The notes under the pieces are model-generated. The model had not been told where the DNA came from. It ran no database searches and was given only the letters and a program-made list of their open reading frames with translations. From positions 1 to 64,000 of the forward strand of contig NZ_JALJYG010000009.1 in assembly GCF_024170505.1 (NCBI RefSeq): DNA of 64,000 nt, given 5' to 3'. The translations under genes and the position numbers were made by a program. Shown in pieces: positions 7,617 to 17,067 of this stretch; positions within the stretch are counted from its first letter, which is position 1, and each line of letters starts with the position of its first letter. This DNA comes from Methanocalculus alkaliphilus. GTDB lineage: Archaea; Halobacteriota; Methanomicrobia; Methanomicrobiales; Methanocorpusculaceae.

Positions 7617-8837
7617 ATGAGATCCTTTTTTTCGATTCTGTGTATTATTGTCATTCTCCTCTTCAGTGGAACCACTGTTGTCTCAGGTTTGGAAGAAAAC
7701 CGGGATCAGCAATCCCTCTCCACTGAGGAAGGTGATGAAAGGATACAAGCGTCCTTTTTTTACAGCCTGACCTGCGCAAACTGCAACCGTGTGCGACCAC
7801 TAATTGAAGAGCTTGAACAGGTATATCCCTGTATTGACGTGAATTATCGTGAGATCGCCCATAGCAGGACGAACCGTGATTATTTCTTTGCCATCTCTGA
7901 AAGCTACCAGATAGAAAATCCGCTGATACCTCTCTTTGTGATCGGGGGAGCGGTGATGGTCGGAGAAGAACAGACGAACTCAGGTCTCCGGAGACTTCTG
8001 GAAGCAGCAGAGACTGAACCGGTGACCAAAGGGGATACCGACAGAAGAGGTCTTGTACTCCAGGTTATCAATTCGTTTCACGACGGGACGGCTGTGTGCA
8101 GGGGGGATGACCTGCCATCCCCCGCCCCTGAGGCCATTTTCCCTGGTGGCAAACCTTCTCACGCCACACAGGTGACAGTGGCGGCTGTTCTCATCGGAGC
8201 AGCAGTTGACAGTATCAATCCCTGTGCATTTGCGGTCCTCTTCGTCCTTCTTGCATATCTCTCCAGTCTCAATGACAGAAGACGGATGCTTCAGGTTGGA
8301 TTGGTCTACATCGGGACGGTATTTATGGTTTATCTTCTTGCAGGGCTTGCTCTCCTTGGCTTTGTCCATTCCCTTGACATATCGAGTCCTTTTTTCTCGC
8401 TTGCCGCAATCATCGTCATACTCGCAGGTCTGATCCAGATTGTCGAGGTTCTCAGGCAGAACCATGCCTTCTCACTTTCGATCCCCGAACAGTTCAAAGA
8501 GAGAATCGGAAGCTATATCAGGCGTGCCACGATCCCCTCTGCACTTCTTCTCGGTGCGCTTGTCAGCATCGTTGAACTGCCCTGCACCGGAGGGATATAT
8601 CTGGCCATACTTGCTCTTCTTGCCGACCGGATGACCATGATGGAAGGGCTGCCATATCTCATTCTGTACAACCTCATCTTCGTGCTCCCCCTTCTGATCG
8701 TCCTTGCCATTGTATACCGGGGGTCAGCACCTGGGCAGATGGATACATGGAGACAAAAGTACAATCGCCCTGTCCGGCTCGGCATGGGAGTATGTATGAT
8801 CGTGATCGGGATGATGATGCTTGCCGGTATTGTGTAG
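7617..8837 (+). CDS. thioredoxin-like domain fused to CcdA/DsbD-type membrane protein
   Basis: From the ATG at 7617 this protein starts with a signal/anchor helix and then a thioredoxin-like domain with a CANC redox motif near residue 55, in an extracytoplasmic position. After residue 180 come about six membrane segments of the CcdA/DsbD family with the conserved pairs VDSINPCAFAV and VELPCTGGIYLA. Such proteins carry electrons across the membrane to keep outside thiols reduced. Fusion of both halves means it could relay electrons to the outside without a partner. It follows the uptake operon by about 100 bases, so a role in keeping the cysteine-rich receptors reduced is possible but inferred. 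An upstream GTG (7578) would add 13 polar residues. Confidence 0.85.
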   Translation: MRSFFSILCIIVILLFSGTTVVSGLEENRDQQSLSTEEGDERIQASFFYSLTCANCNRVRPLIEELEQVYPCIDVNYREIAHSRTNRDYFFAISESYQIENPLIPLFVIGGAVMVGEEQTNSGLRRLLEAAETEPVTKGDTDRRGLVLQVINSFHDGTAVCRGDDLPSPAPEAIFPGGKPSHATQVTVAAVLIGAAVDSINPCAFAVLFVLLAYLSSLNDRRRMLQVGLVYIGTVFMVYLLAGLALLGFVHSLDISSPFFSLAAIIVILAGLIQIVEVLRQNHAFSLSIPEQFKERIGSYIRRATIPSALLLGALVSIVELPCTGGIYLAILALLADRMTMMEGLPYLILYNLIFVLPLLIVLAIVYRGSAPGQMDTWRQKYNRPVRLGMGVCMIVIGMMMLAGIV

Positions 8838-8925
8838 AGCACGGGTATCCGGGGTGCTGGTAGGGGTGATCTGAGGATGAGATGGTTGAGCTTAATGAAT
8901 ACTATGCCGCATCGATAATGAACCC

Positions 8926-10593
8926 CTATTCCAGAAGCTGTTCGATCAAATCTCCACGTCTAAACGTTGCTGCCAACTGCTGGAGTGAAACTTCCCGTGT
9001 TCCGTACAGCTTGTGTAGTGCAGAATCAATAGCTACTATAGCACGTTCAAGATAGTCCTCTCCTCTTTCCCTGATGAGCATCTCAGCTTTATTTAGATGT
9101 ACATGACCAAGATCTTCAAGGACCAGTTTCATATCCTCAAGAAGGTAGTGTCCCATCTGCATTGCAAGAAAACAGGATGCATATCTTATAAATGGTGGAT
9201 CATTATCTTTTGGTCTTTTACGACGATTCTCAGTTATTCGATATATGAGGGTTGCAATGATAACCTGAGCTCCGGTCAGATCTTCTGAGAAAATATGGTC
9301 ATAAAGCTTCCCAAAATGTTCTCGGGAGAAGAATTTTGCCTGATGTGGCTTCTGCCTCCAGACCGATAAAACCGCTTCTGCTGCAACTCCTGAGGTGATA
9401 TCTACGGGTTTAATCGTTGAATCAGTTCTTTTTCTCCGATATGAATAACCGAGTTGTTCGATATCGACCTCAAGGCGTTTCTGGAGTTCGTCATTTGCCC
9501 GGAGATCCTTGAGATCAACAGGATTCTGGCTGTTTGTTGCATAGGTTATCTGCCGAATGAGATGATCATTGTCACGAGGAAGTTGGTAGAGGCGAAGAAG
9601 TATATATGCATCTGAGGGTGGCTCGAACATATGGTCTTTGAGTGTTTTGTATATTGTCATACAGGTTTGTCCACCATTGATTATCTGAAGATTTTCAACA
9701 TTCACCTGATAATCCCCTCGCTGTAAAGCGTTATAATCAAACTTCTCACAAACGAGTGTTATACCATTGTTATAGAAATAGAAATTATTACTTTCCTTAG
9801 ATAAAAGAGTGTCACGAATCGCTTCATTTACCCGGTTACCTTGCAGTCCAAGATAGCGGCGGATATTTCTGTCGAGTAATCGTTCTCCATGTCTATGCAT
9901 TAGAGAATATATTCCTTTAATATGTATTCTTCCAATTAAAACACGGCTGAAGTTGAAATCCTCGATTATTGCTGAACCTGTGAGATGAAGGGTGTCATTG
10001 ATGGGTTTTGTTGATTGAAGAATTGAAACCAGACGATCATGGTTGAGATACTCCCATGTAACTTGATTGTTAAAACCTGCCTGTTTGATCAGAATGTCTG
10101 CTGCTTCATTCCAGTGCAGGCCGTTATTGCATAGTACTGCTCTGACCTGAGGTATATATCCATCACGAATCAGAGAGCGAACCTCTTCTACACGGGAGAG
10201 AAGACGGGGATTAATTGGCTGAAGTTGGGCTTGTGGATCGAAGAGAACCTGTATGGCACGAATCAATGAGCTAACTCCACTCTCAGGAAATGTTGAGTTC
10301 CCATCAAGATTCTTATGTTTATACTTTCCCTGAAAAAGAGTTACTACGAATTCCCCATCGAACTCTTCTGAAATCTGCATGGCATCAACTCCGAAATCCT
10401 GTGTGCCTTCAGTGAGACAGTCAAATGCCTCATCAGGGGAAATGTCCAGTAGAGTTTGTACAGAGAGGTGGACAAAGGCAAGGGATTTTAATCGAGTAGG
10501 ATCGGTGATCGATAATTCATCCTGTGCTCGTTGCGCAATAGATGCAGAAACTGCAGAAAGCCTCTGATCAATAATTGATGCGTTAATATTCAT
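8926..10593 (-). CDS. AIPR-family abortive infection phage-resistance protein
   Basis: The product (555 residues) matches the AIPR family, named for plasmid-borne abortive infection proteins. The hallmark is the central NNGITLVCEKFD...LQIINGGQTCMTIYK region near residues 265-320, preceded by an N-terminal part resembling restriction-type nuclease folds (GVDAMQIS, VTLFQGKYK), in which D and QGK could be catalytic. The ATG at 10593 has GGAGAG upstream; an ATG 21 bases further up has none. The gene is richer in A+T than the core genes around it, consistent with transfer. It lies downstream of the adenine methylase in the same direction, so the two may form a defence module. The mechanism is not established by sequence. 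Confidence 0.8.
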   Translation of the reverse strand: MNINASIIDQRLSAVSASIAQRAQDELSITDPTRLKSLAFVHLSVQTLLDISPDEAFDCLTEGTQDFGVDAMQISEEFDGEFVVTLFQGKYKHKNLDGNSTFPESGVSSLIRAIQVLFDPQAQLQPINPRLLSRVEEVRSLIRDGYIPQVRAVLCNNGLHWNEAADILIKQAGFNNQVTWEYLNHDRLVSILQSTKPINDTLHLTGSAIIEDFNFSRVLIGRIHIKGIYSLMHRHGERLLDRNIRRYLGLQGNRVNEAIRDTLLSKESNNFYFYNNGITLVCEKFDYNALQRGDYQVNVENLQIINGGQTCMTIYKTLKDHMFEPPSDAYILLRLYQLPRDNDHLIRQITYATNSQNPVDLKDLRANDELQKRLEVDIEQLGYSYRRKRTDSTIKPVDITSGVAAEAVLSVWRQKPHQAKFFSREHFGKLYDHIFSEDLTGAQVIIATLIYRITENRRKRPKDNDPPFIRYASCFLAMQMGHYLLEDMKLVLEDLGHVHLNKAEMLIRERGEDYLERAIVAIDSALHKLYGTREVSLQQLAATFRRGDLIEQLLE

Positions 10594-10620
10594 CCTATTC
10601 TCTCCGATATACATTGGATG

Positions 10621-10632
10621 TTACTTATAACC
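10621..10632 (-). promoter_or_regulatory. TATA box for the AIPR gene
   Basis: On the minus strand GGTTATAAGTAA lies about 30 bases before the AIPR start codon. That spacing predicts transcription starting only a few bases before the ATG, so the gene should have its own promoter and a very short leader rather than depending on the methylase. Confidence 0.5.
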
Positions 10633-10704
10633 TGTTCTTTTTGTAAAAAATAAGTACATCCATATTCGATGCATTTAGTGGCCTTTCGGAATCATGGGTG
10701 TTTA

Positions 10705-10734
10705 AACTTCAAAAGGTTTTACCTTATTGAAGTT
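10705..10734. promoter_or_regulatory. strong hairpin between the methylase and AIPR genes
   Basis: AACTTCAA AAGGT TTT ACCTT A TTGAAGTT forms an 8-bp plus 5-bp stem with a three-base loop and a single bulged A. It lies in the 275-base A+T-rich gap after the methylase stop and upstream of the AIPR promoter. It could end methylase transcription, protect a transcript end or be a protein-binding site. No gene was found in the rest of the gap (10633-10868). Confidence 0.5.
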
Positions 10735-10868
10735 GCCAAATGATTTTTTAGTATTGAAAATAAAATATATTATTTATCAGACCGTTTATTTTACATCCAT
10801 CTTCCCATCAGATATCTCTGCTGCCCCTGAGCGTATCATAAGCGTCTGCTCTGGATCTCCGGGATGCC

Positions 10869-11816
10869 TTACCTCTCCGATGACCGGTAATTCGTGATGA
10901 TCAGCTCGTTGATCGCCCCTCTTCCCGCACCATTTGCATTGATCATCCGTGTTGCAGGCACCCGTTCGATGGTGAAGCCGGAGTAGAGATCATCAAAGAA
11001 GCAGTCATCGGGATCGGTGTTTTTGGGATCCGAGTTGGAGAGCATGACTTTTGCTCCCTTCCGGTCAAGCTCCCGGAAGAATTCGGCGAGCCGGATCTGG
11101 TCCGCTTCGTCAAACCCGTCCTTTGCATATGAGGTGAAGACGGCGGTCTTCTCGTTGAGGGGGCGGTAGGGGGGATCGAAATAGACAAACGTCTTCTCAT
11201 CCACGACATCCCGGCAGCCCGTGAAGTCCCCCTGCCTGATGGTCGTCCCCGCAAGGAGTTTTGCGACATTGCGCAGGTTCTCTGCATTCAGGATATCGGG
11301 GTTTTTGTACTTTCCAAAGGGAACATTGAACCCGCCACTCCGGTTCACCCGGAAGAGTCCGTTGAAACAGGTCCGGTTCAGGAAGATGATCCAGGCCGCA
11401 CGGGTGATCCAGTCCGGGTTGTATCCTTCAAACGATATTTCGGAGAGCTGCCTGTTGAAGCTGTCACGGATCTCGTAATAGAAGGCTTTCCTCTCCTCCT
11501 CGTCACACTGGTAATACGCCGATTTCAGGTGATCCAGTCTCTCGATCAGCGCCTCTGTATCCTTCTGGATGACGGAATAACAGAGGGTGAGCTCGCAGTT
11601 GACGTCAGAGAGATACGACTCTTGTATAGTGTGATGCTCATGCAGGGCAAAGAAGAGCGCCCCTCCCCCGATGAACGGCTCGACATATCTGGTGATCTCC
11701 CCGCTGGCAATCCCTGGCGGGAGGCGGGAGATGAGGTCGGGCAGAAGCTGCGTTTTGCCGCCCGCCCATTTGAGGAACGGGTGGGCCTGTCCGGGGGTTC
11801 GTTTTGGTCGTGGCAT
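10869..11816 (-). CDS. dam: Dam-type DNA adenine-N6 methyltransferase (D12 class)
   Basis: This 315-residue protein has the alpha-group amino-methyltransferase layout: SAM motif FLKWAGGKTQLLPDL near residue 13, a second SAM segment YVEPFIGGGALFFAL near 48, and the catalytic DPPYRPL near 195. This class methylates adenine, very often in GATC, with SAM as donor. No restriction endonuclease gene lies beside it; the downstream neighbour is the AIPR gene, so it is either an orphan epigenetic methylase or the self-marking half of a defence pair. The group II intron remnant lies in its upstream region. Target specificity was not derived from the sequence. Confidence 0.9.
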   Translation of the reverse strand: MPRPKRTPGQAHPFLKWAGGKTQLLPDLISRLPPGIASGEITRYVEPFIGGGALFFALHEHHTIQESYLSDVNCELTLCYSVIQKDTEALIERLDHLKSAYYQCDEEERKAFYYEIRDSFNRQLSEISFEGYNPDWITRAAWIIFLNRTCFNGLFRVNRSGGFNVPFGKYKNPDILNAENLRNVAKLLAGTTIRQGDFTGCRDVVDEKTFVYFDPPYRPLNEKTAVFTSYAKDGFDEADQIRLAEFFRELDRKGAKVMLSNSDPKNTDPDDCFFDDLYSGFTIERVPATRMINANGAGRGAINELIITNYRSSER

Positions 11817-11950
11817 GGTTTGTATTTCCGGGGGAGAGGATCTGGTCTCTTTGGTATCTATGTGTCAGGAGAACAAAAAAAGTCACCAGATTGAGATCCG
11901 ATTGCCAGCTTCCCGGCTGATTGAATACGGCTTCTGATGGAGGAATGCGC

Positions 11951-12025
11951 GAGCCTACTGCGGTGAAAGTCGCAAGGTGGGTTCCTGGAAGACGGTGTGG
12001 GAGTAATCCCACCTTGTTATTCGAC
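11951..12025 (+). ncRNA. 3' end of a group II intron (domains V and VI), solo remnant
   Basis: Positions 11951-11984 match the 34-nt group II intron domain V: a lower helix opening GAGCC and closing GGUUC-like (GGGTTC), an upper helix GCGGT-GAAA-GTCGC with the GAAA tetraloop, and a two-base bulge (AA) on the 3' side. All pairs close by hand, counting G-U. Downstream, GTGGGA-GTAA-TCCCAC (11996-12011) plus the TTATTCGAC tail has the form of domain VI and an intron 3' end. There is no reverse transcriptase and no room for domains I-IV, because the methylase gene begins 135 bases upstream on the other strand. It is therefore a truncated remnant and could not splice alone. Confidence 0.75.
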
Positions 12026-12073
12026 TACAGGCAGAAAGCAGATGGCACAAAAAAAGGAAGGGACCTCTCCCCC

Positions 12074-15000
12074 TCACTCCCGCCGCCTGTATGCAAAGAC
12101 AAGAAGGGCGGCAGCAACCAGACCAAACGGAGCATACATGATTGGCGCCGGGGTTGGCTCAGGCACCTCTGCGGATGGCAGTTGTGTCGTCTCAACACCA
12201 ATCTGCTCACCCTCAATGCCGGGCTCTATCTCAATGCTTTCGGTTCCATTCCGCGGCTCTGTACTCTCCACAGGAACCGGTGTTGGGTCAGGGATAGCGA
12301 CTACAGCCCCATTCTTCTCAAGCACGATGGCAAAGATCGAAAAACCGGGTGTGGTCGCCCTGTATTGTGCCATATCCCCGTCCATACCGATGAAGACCGT
12401 CGGCAGTTGTACCCAGGTGCCATCAACAAAATGCATCAGTGCAACATCGGTCATCTTCATCCCGTTTGCGGTCAGATAGCCGACAGGGATATGGAATGTA
12501 ATCTCTGCCCCCTCCGGGATATGCTCTTTCGTATTGCGGCTCGGGGTGATCATCAGATACCTGTATACTTCCGGCCCCGGCTGAGGGGTGCCATCCGGAA
12601 GGAAGCTGATCTGATAAACGGTGATGAGCGCAGTAGCGAGATCTGCATCGGTCGTAAACGCAATCGATCTGATCGGAAGACCGGAGTATGTCAGGACTGT
12701 GCCAACACCTGACAGAACACCTGAGGCAACAGCAGTATTATCATGACCGCCTGAGCCATCAGAGGGTTTTGGTGGAGCCGGAGTCTGCTGGAATGAATAC
12801 CCGGAGAGTGTTGTGAAGACACGTTCAGGCGTTCCTGCTCCGATCTCCCACCAGATGTGGCCATCTTCAGGAACATTCATCCTGAGCGTCGCGGTCCCGT
12901 CTGCCCTGGTGGTTTTGATATCCACACCCCCGTAATCTGAGAATTGATCGACGTCGGATACGATATAGGGATTAACACTGGAATAGGTCAGGTAGACGGG
13001 AACACCCGCTTCTCCATCGGTCATTCTGACCCGCACATCTACCGTACCTGCACGTGTGATACGCTCAGGAGGTGGAGTCTCAACAACGAGCGGAGTCGCG
13101 CCAATCACCTTGTAGTATGACCACCAGTTCCCCTGACTGTATGCCCCTCGGTAGAAGTAATCCTTCAGACTAACAGTGGTCTGATAGGAGCCATGTGGCA
13201 GATCAGCCATATATCCGGATGAGCCGGTGATATGCTCCGAGAGAAGAGTGGCTGATTGTGCCAGATACTCGATTCGGAGACCACTATGACTGTAAATATC
13301 CTGCCGTGAAACTTCCAGGATTGCAGGCCATGTTGTCTCTTCCGGCCCAAGAATCGAGACACTGCTCGTCAGGAGTCCTCCCGATTCCTGGTTGGTATAC
13401 GCACCGCTTAAGATCACACGTTCATACGGGGGATATACAGATGCATAGTCATAGGAGTCTCCCGAAAGCCCGACGATCTGGATTTCATTCTTCTTCCATG
13501 CATCCTCAAACCGGATCGAGACCGGGAGCGTCGCATACCCGTACCCATCAGACCCGGTCATCACAACAGCAGACTGATCAGCGGTATACAGGTACACCTG
13601 CCCCTGTACCGGCAAACCTGTCAGTGGGTCCTCAAGATAACAGGTGACATGCACCCGTTCTCCGGGGACGATACTCCGCAGCTCTGGTGAGTAACTCCCC
13701 TGCCATTCAGCACTGAGAGAGAGGAAGCGGGCTGGTTCGGAGGAGGGAGCGATCCCATGATATAAAAATGGCCAGAGATCGACGACGATGTATGTACCAC
13801 TCTCACCATACAGGGCAACCCCCATATATGCACCAGCAGGTACCGGCAGATCTACCTTTCCGATACCATTCCTCAGCTCAAAAGGAACAACGGTGATATC
13901 CAGGTCCATACTCTCAATCTCAGCACTGAGCTCATGATATTTTGGCATCGTCCGTCTGTTGTCACCACTCATAATCCGGGCCATCTCGTCTGGGAACTTG
14001 GTCGAGAGGGACTGGACCTCTGCTTCAGAAATCCAGATAACCAGAAGCTCGCGAACCCCGTCCTGAGCTGGTATGGCATTCAGGAAGGAATATTCTTTCA
14101 CAAGAAGCGTTGCATTGCCCCCTGAAACTGCTCTTGTTATACCAGGGCTCATCACCCTGATGGTGTGATCAGAGTCATAGAGCTCAAGGCGACCTGCAGA
14201 GAGAACCTGGGATTCGTCAGCAACTGGTGATATCTCGATTACGCCCTGGCGTGAGGTGATGGTTGATCCATCGATACCAAGCTGAATCATTCCATTGACC
14301 GGAGTGAGAACCTCATTTATATACTCCTCATCATCGTGGCGAATAACAACCCGCAGATCACCAGAATAGGGTTCCATAGTCTCTGGATTGACGATGGTAT
14401 AGCTGATCGGAATAACCGAATCTGCTACTGCCTCGTATACCTTCTCTGGCGTATCGATCAGGAGGGTCCGAACGGGATCCAATGCTTCAGCAGTTATCCG
14501 TCCGGAGACTGAGTTGCCATGGGCATCAGTCACCTGGTACAGATATCCTGAAATATCCGGAACAAACGACGCTGTCGCCATACCTGAGGCATCTGTCAGA
14601 ACGGTTGTGTTGAGATACTCCACTTCCTCATTCCAGATAACGAAGTGAACCGGTTCCCCGGAAGAGGGCATACCATCCCATGAGATTGCTGTGATGGTAT
14701 TGGGCTCACCAATCTTCAGGATTTCATACCCAAACCCGGCATGAAGACGTGGGCCTTCATAGACAGGGGGATCAAGCGGAACAACCGCATTCACTGCTGC
14801 CCATGCACTCACCCGGCCGTGCCCATACGTCACATCAGGGCCGTCATCACCGAGATCAACGGCTGTCGTCGTCAGGATGGATCGGATCTCATCGGGGGTA
14901 AGATCAGGGTTCACCTGAAGCAACAACGCCACAATCCCCGAAACATGTGGACACGCCATGGAGGTCCCCGACAACGTCCTATACAATTCGCCGTCCCGTG

Positions 15001-16876
15001 TGGAGGCAGAAAGGATATATGATCCTGGTGCAACAACGTCAGGTTTAATCCGCATGCCCTCACCCCAGCCTGAGGGGCCCCGACTGCTGTATTCGGCAAT
15101 ATAATCTGCTGAACGATCTGTCGCGCCAACAGCAATCACTTTTTCAGCAGCCGCCGGACCACCGATTGTCCGAAGGCCAGACGCCCCCTTGTTCCCTGCA
15201 GACGCTACAAATGTGGTTCCACCACCAACAACAATCTCATTCGCTACTTGGGAAGGAAGACTGGAACCATTATCAGCATAGAAGATGATCCATTCGACCG
15301 ATACTGGTCGCTCCTCCTGATTCCGGGTCCACCCATCTTCCGGATCAGCTATCCACCCGAGATCTTCTGAAGCATCATCATAAAAGCCAATCTCCGGGAT
15401 TGCCATCCAGTCGATATACCATCCCTGCTCCACAACTGAATCATCGGTCTCATATCGGAGCCTGAGATCCAGGAATGCCTGATCTTCGGTGGTACGGTTA
15501 ATGTACTCCATCAGATCGGCAGAGTAGTTCCCCTCACCAACACCGGTAAATTGGAGTACCTGAACCCACTGATCCTCTTCATCTGACCAGACCTCGACAA
15601 AACCATAGTCCCAGTCATCCTCGATCTCATATATGGTGTAGAACTCAAACGTAAGACTGTCCAGGGTATCTATCTGATCGGTCAGGTTGAACCTCTGGTG
15701 GAGAGTGTTATTGAGATTATTGCCTCTCCCCGAATGCCAGACCAGATTGCTCTCGTTGACAGGGGTACCGGTAAGATGCAGGGTCCATTCACCGTCTGCT
15801 AACGGCTCATCTCCAATGTATTTGAGCGTTACTATGTCAGAAGGCAGGAAGAAAACATTCCCGCCAAAACTGACACCAGGATAGACGGATCCATCCGGTT
15901 TTTTCATGGTGATTGTGAGATCTTCATCCGATCGCGTATCTGCCCTTAGCAGAATAAATGAGGGATCGAAACCGTCCCCTTCAATATTTATATGGAAGGG
16001 TATGTCCATCTCACCCGTGCTGTTGAGGGAACCAGACCACGTATGAAGGTCATACTCTAGCGATCCGCCGCTGAACGAGATAACATCGGCACCAAGCTGA
16101 AGAGCGGTTTCAAATCCTTGAATGACGGTGGACATGTGCGCTGACCCGTACTGATTGAATACCTTGATGCCGATCAGATCTGCCCCCGGCGCAACCCCGG
16201 TGAGTGTACCCCCGACACCAGTACCGGCAATCGTCCCGGCACAATGAGTGCCGTGCCCGTTGTCATCATAGGGATCTTCCAGCCCGTTGACGAGATCGGC
16301 CCAGCCGACGATCTTCCCGGCAAGATCCGGGTGGTTTGGATCAATACCGGTATCTACAACAGCCACCGTCACCCCGGTACCATTAATCCCATTTGACCAG
16401 ACTGCTGGCGCTTCGATCCAGGAGACACCCCATGCAATATCCTCTGTAACATGGCCAGAGGGATCTATCGAATCAACCGTACTCGAGAATGGTGTAAAAA
16501 ACCGCGTCATCCCTTTCATCGTCCCGGGGTCAGGTGCCCGATCAAGTGTGATGATTCTATCCCGTACCACTCGTGCAACATCATCCCGTGCAGCAACCTG
16601 CTGCTGTTGTTCCGGGGTAAGAGTCGTTGCCAGTGCATTCACAGACCAGAGTGGGGTCACCTCTTCAGCGCCCATGCTTTTGAGAGAATAAACGAGATCT
16701 TCTTCTGATGCGACTGCAAATAGAACGATGTCTGATGCTGCCTTCATTGAAGGGGGCTGCTCCTTCATAATAATAATTACATGCTGCGATTCGGAATCAA
16801 GCGGTGCAGCAGCCCCAATTCCCACAATAAGCAAAAGAGAGAGGAGAAGAAAACATATTATAATTCGTATGGACAT
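12074..16876 (-). CDS. very large surface-anchored subtilisin-like protease (S8)
   Basis: This 1600-residue protein begins with a signal peptide and an inhibitor-like propeptide (to about residue 110). The catalytic triad is readable: Asp in VAVVDTGIDPNHPDL (about 175), His in NGHGTHCAGT (about 210) and Ser in GTSMACPHVSG (about 640), with the oxyanion Asn in ASAGNKG. About 280 residues are inserted inside the catalytic domain, including a beta-sandwich ending GWYIDWMAIPE, reminiscent of immune-inhibitor-A domains. A long beta-rich stalk follows, then a PGF-pre-PGF-like TTPGFSIFAI segment and a C-terminal proline-rich stretch, membrane helix and RRRE tail, as in archaeosortase substrates. It should be displayed on the cell surface. 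Its targets are unknown. Confidence 0.88.
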   Translation of the reverse strand: MSIRIIICFLLLSLLLIVGIGAAAPLDSESQHVIIIMKEQPPSMKAASDIVLFAVASEEDLVYSLKSMGAEEVTPLWSVNALATTLTPEQQQQVAARDDVARVVRDRIITLDRAPDPGTMKGMTRFFTPFSSTVDSIDPSGHVTEDIAWGVSWIEAPAVWSNGINGTGVTVAVVDTGIDPNHPDLAGKIVGWADLVNGLEDPYDDNGHGTHCAGTIAGTGVGGTLTGVAPGADLIGIKVFNQYGSAHMSTVIQGFETALQLGADVISFSGGSLEYDLHTWSGSLNSTGEMDIPFHINIEGDGFDPSFILLRADTRSDEDLTITMKKPDGSVYPGVSFGGNVFFLPSDIVTLKYIGDEPLADGEWTLHLTGTPVNESNLVWHSGRGNNLNNTLHQRFNLTDQIDTLDSLTFEFYTIYEIEDDWDYGFVEVWSDEEDQWVQVLQFTGVGEGNYSADLMEYINRTTEDQAFLDLRLRYETDDSVVEQGWYIDWMAIPEIGFYDDASEDLGWIADPEDGWTRNQEERPVSVEWIIFYADNGSSLPSQVANEIVVGGGTTFVASAGNKGASGLRTIGGPAAAEKVIAVGATDRSADYIAEYSSRGPSGWGEGMRIKPDVVAPGSYILSASTRDGELYRTLSGTSMACPHVSGIVALLLQVNPDLTPDEIRSILTTTAVDLGDDGPDVTYGHGRVSAWAAVNAVVPLDPPVYEGPRLHAGFGYEILKIGEPNTITAISWDGMPSSGEPVHFVIWNEEVEYLNTTVLTDASGMATASFVPDISGYLYQVTDAHGNSVSGRITAEALDPVRTLLIDTPEKVYEAVADSVIPISYTIVNPETMEPYSGDLRVVIRHDDEEYINEVLTPVNGMIQLGIDGSTITSRQGVIEISPVADESQVLSAGRLELYDSDHTIRVMSPGITRAVSGGNATLLVKEYSFLNAIPAQDGVRELLVIWISEAEVQSLSTKFPDEMARIMSGDNRRTMPKYHELSAEIESMDLDITVVPFELRNGIGKVDLPVPAGAYMGVALYGESGTYIVVDLWPFLYHGIAPSSEPARFLSLSAEWQGSYSPELRSIVPGERVHVTCYLEDPLTGLPVQGQVYLYTADQSAVVMTGSDGYGYATLPVSIRFEDAWKKNEIQIVGLSGDSYDYASVYPPYERVILSGAYTNQESGGLLTSSVSILGPEETTWPAILEVSRQDIYSHSGLRIEYLAQSATLLSEHITGSSGYMADLPHGSYQTTVSLKDYFYRGAYSQGNWWSYYKVIGATPLVVETPPPERITRAGTVDVRVRMTDGEAGVPVYLTYSSVNPYIVSDVDQFSDYGGVDIKTTRADGTATLRMNVPEDGHIWWEIGAGTPERVFTTLSGYSFQQTPAPPKPSDGSGGHDNTAVASGVLSGVGTVLTYSGLPIRSIAFTTDADLATALITVYQISFLPDGTPQPGPEVYRYLMITPSRNTKEHIPEGAEITFHIPVGYLTANGMKMTDVALMHFVDGTWVQLPTVFIGMDGDMAQYRATTPGFSIFAIVLEKNGAVVAIPDPTPVPVESTEPRNGTESIEIEPGIEGEQIGVETTQLPSAEVPEPTPAPIMYAPFGLVAAALLVFAYRRRE

Positions 16877-16903
16877 AGAGATCAGATCCCTATAGTATGA
16901 TAG

Positions 16904-16911
16904 TTTTATAA
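16904..16911 (-). promoter_or_regulatory. TATA box for the subtilase gene
   Basis: TTATAAAA on the minus strand lies about 30 bases before the start codon, so the transcript should begin close to the ATG. The 16912-17067 stretch upstream is A+T-rich and holds no gene that can be seen. Confidence 0.5.
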
Positions 16912-17067
16912 GTATCTATACCTTTCAGTCAGGTTAGCGTTTATCTTGAATAAAGCAATTAAATAGCAATAGAATGGAGAAAAGCTATGAGAGTGACATA
17001 TTATAGCAATATTAAGAAGAAAATTTTATATAAATTATCAACAATCAATAATCTCTCCTTTTTTGCA

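Noticed and set aside
11921-12712. A 263-codon plus-strand frame overlapping the group II intron tail and the subtilase 3' end.
   Set aside because: Most of it is antisense to the subtilase, and the start lies in the intron RNA; no reverse transcriptase or maturase motif is present.
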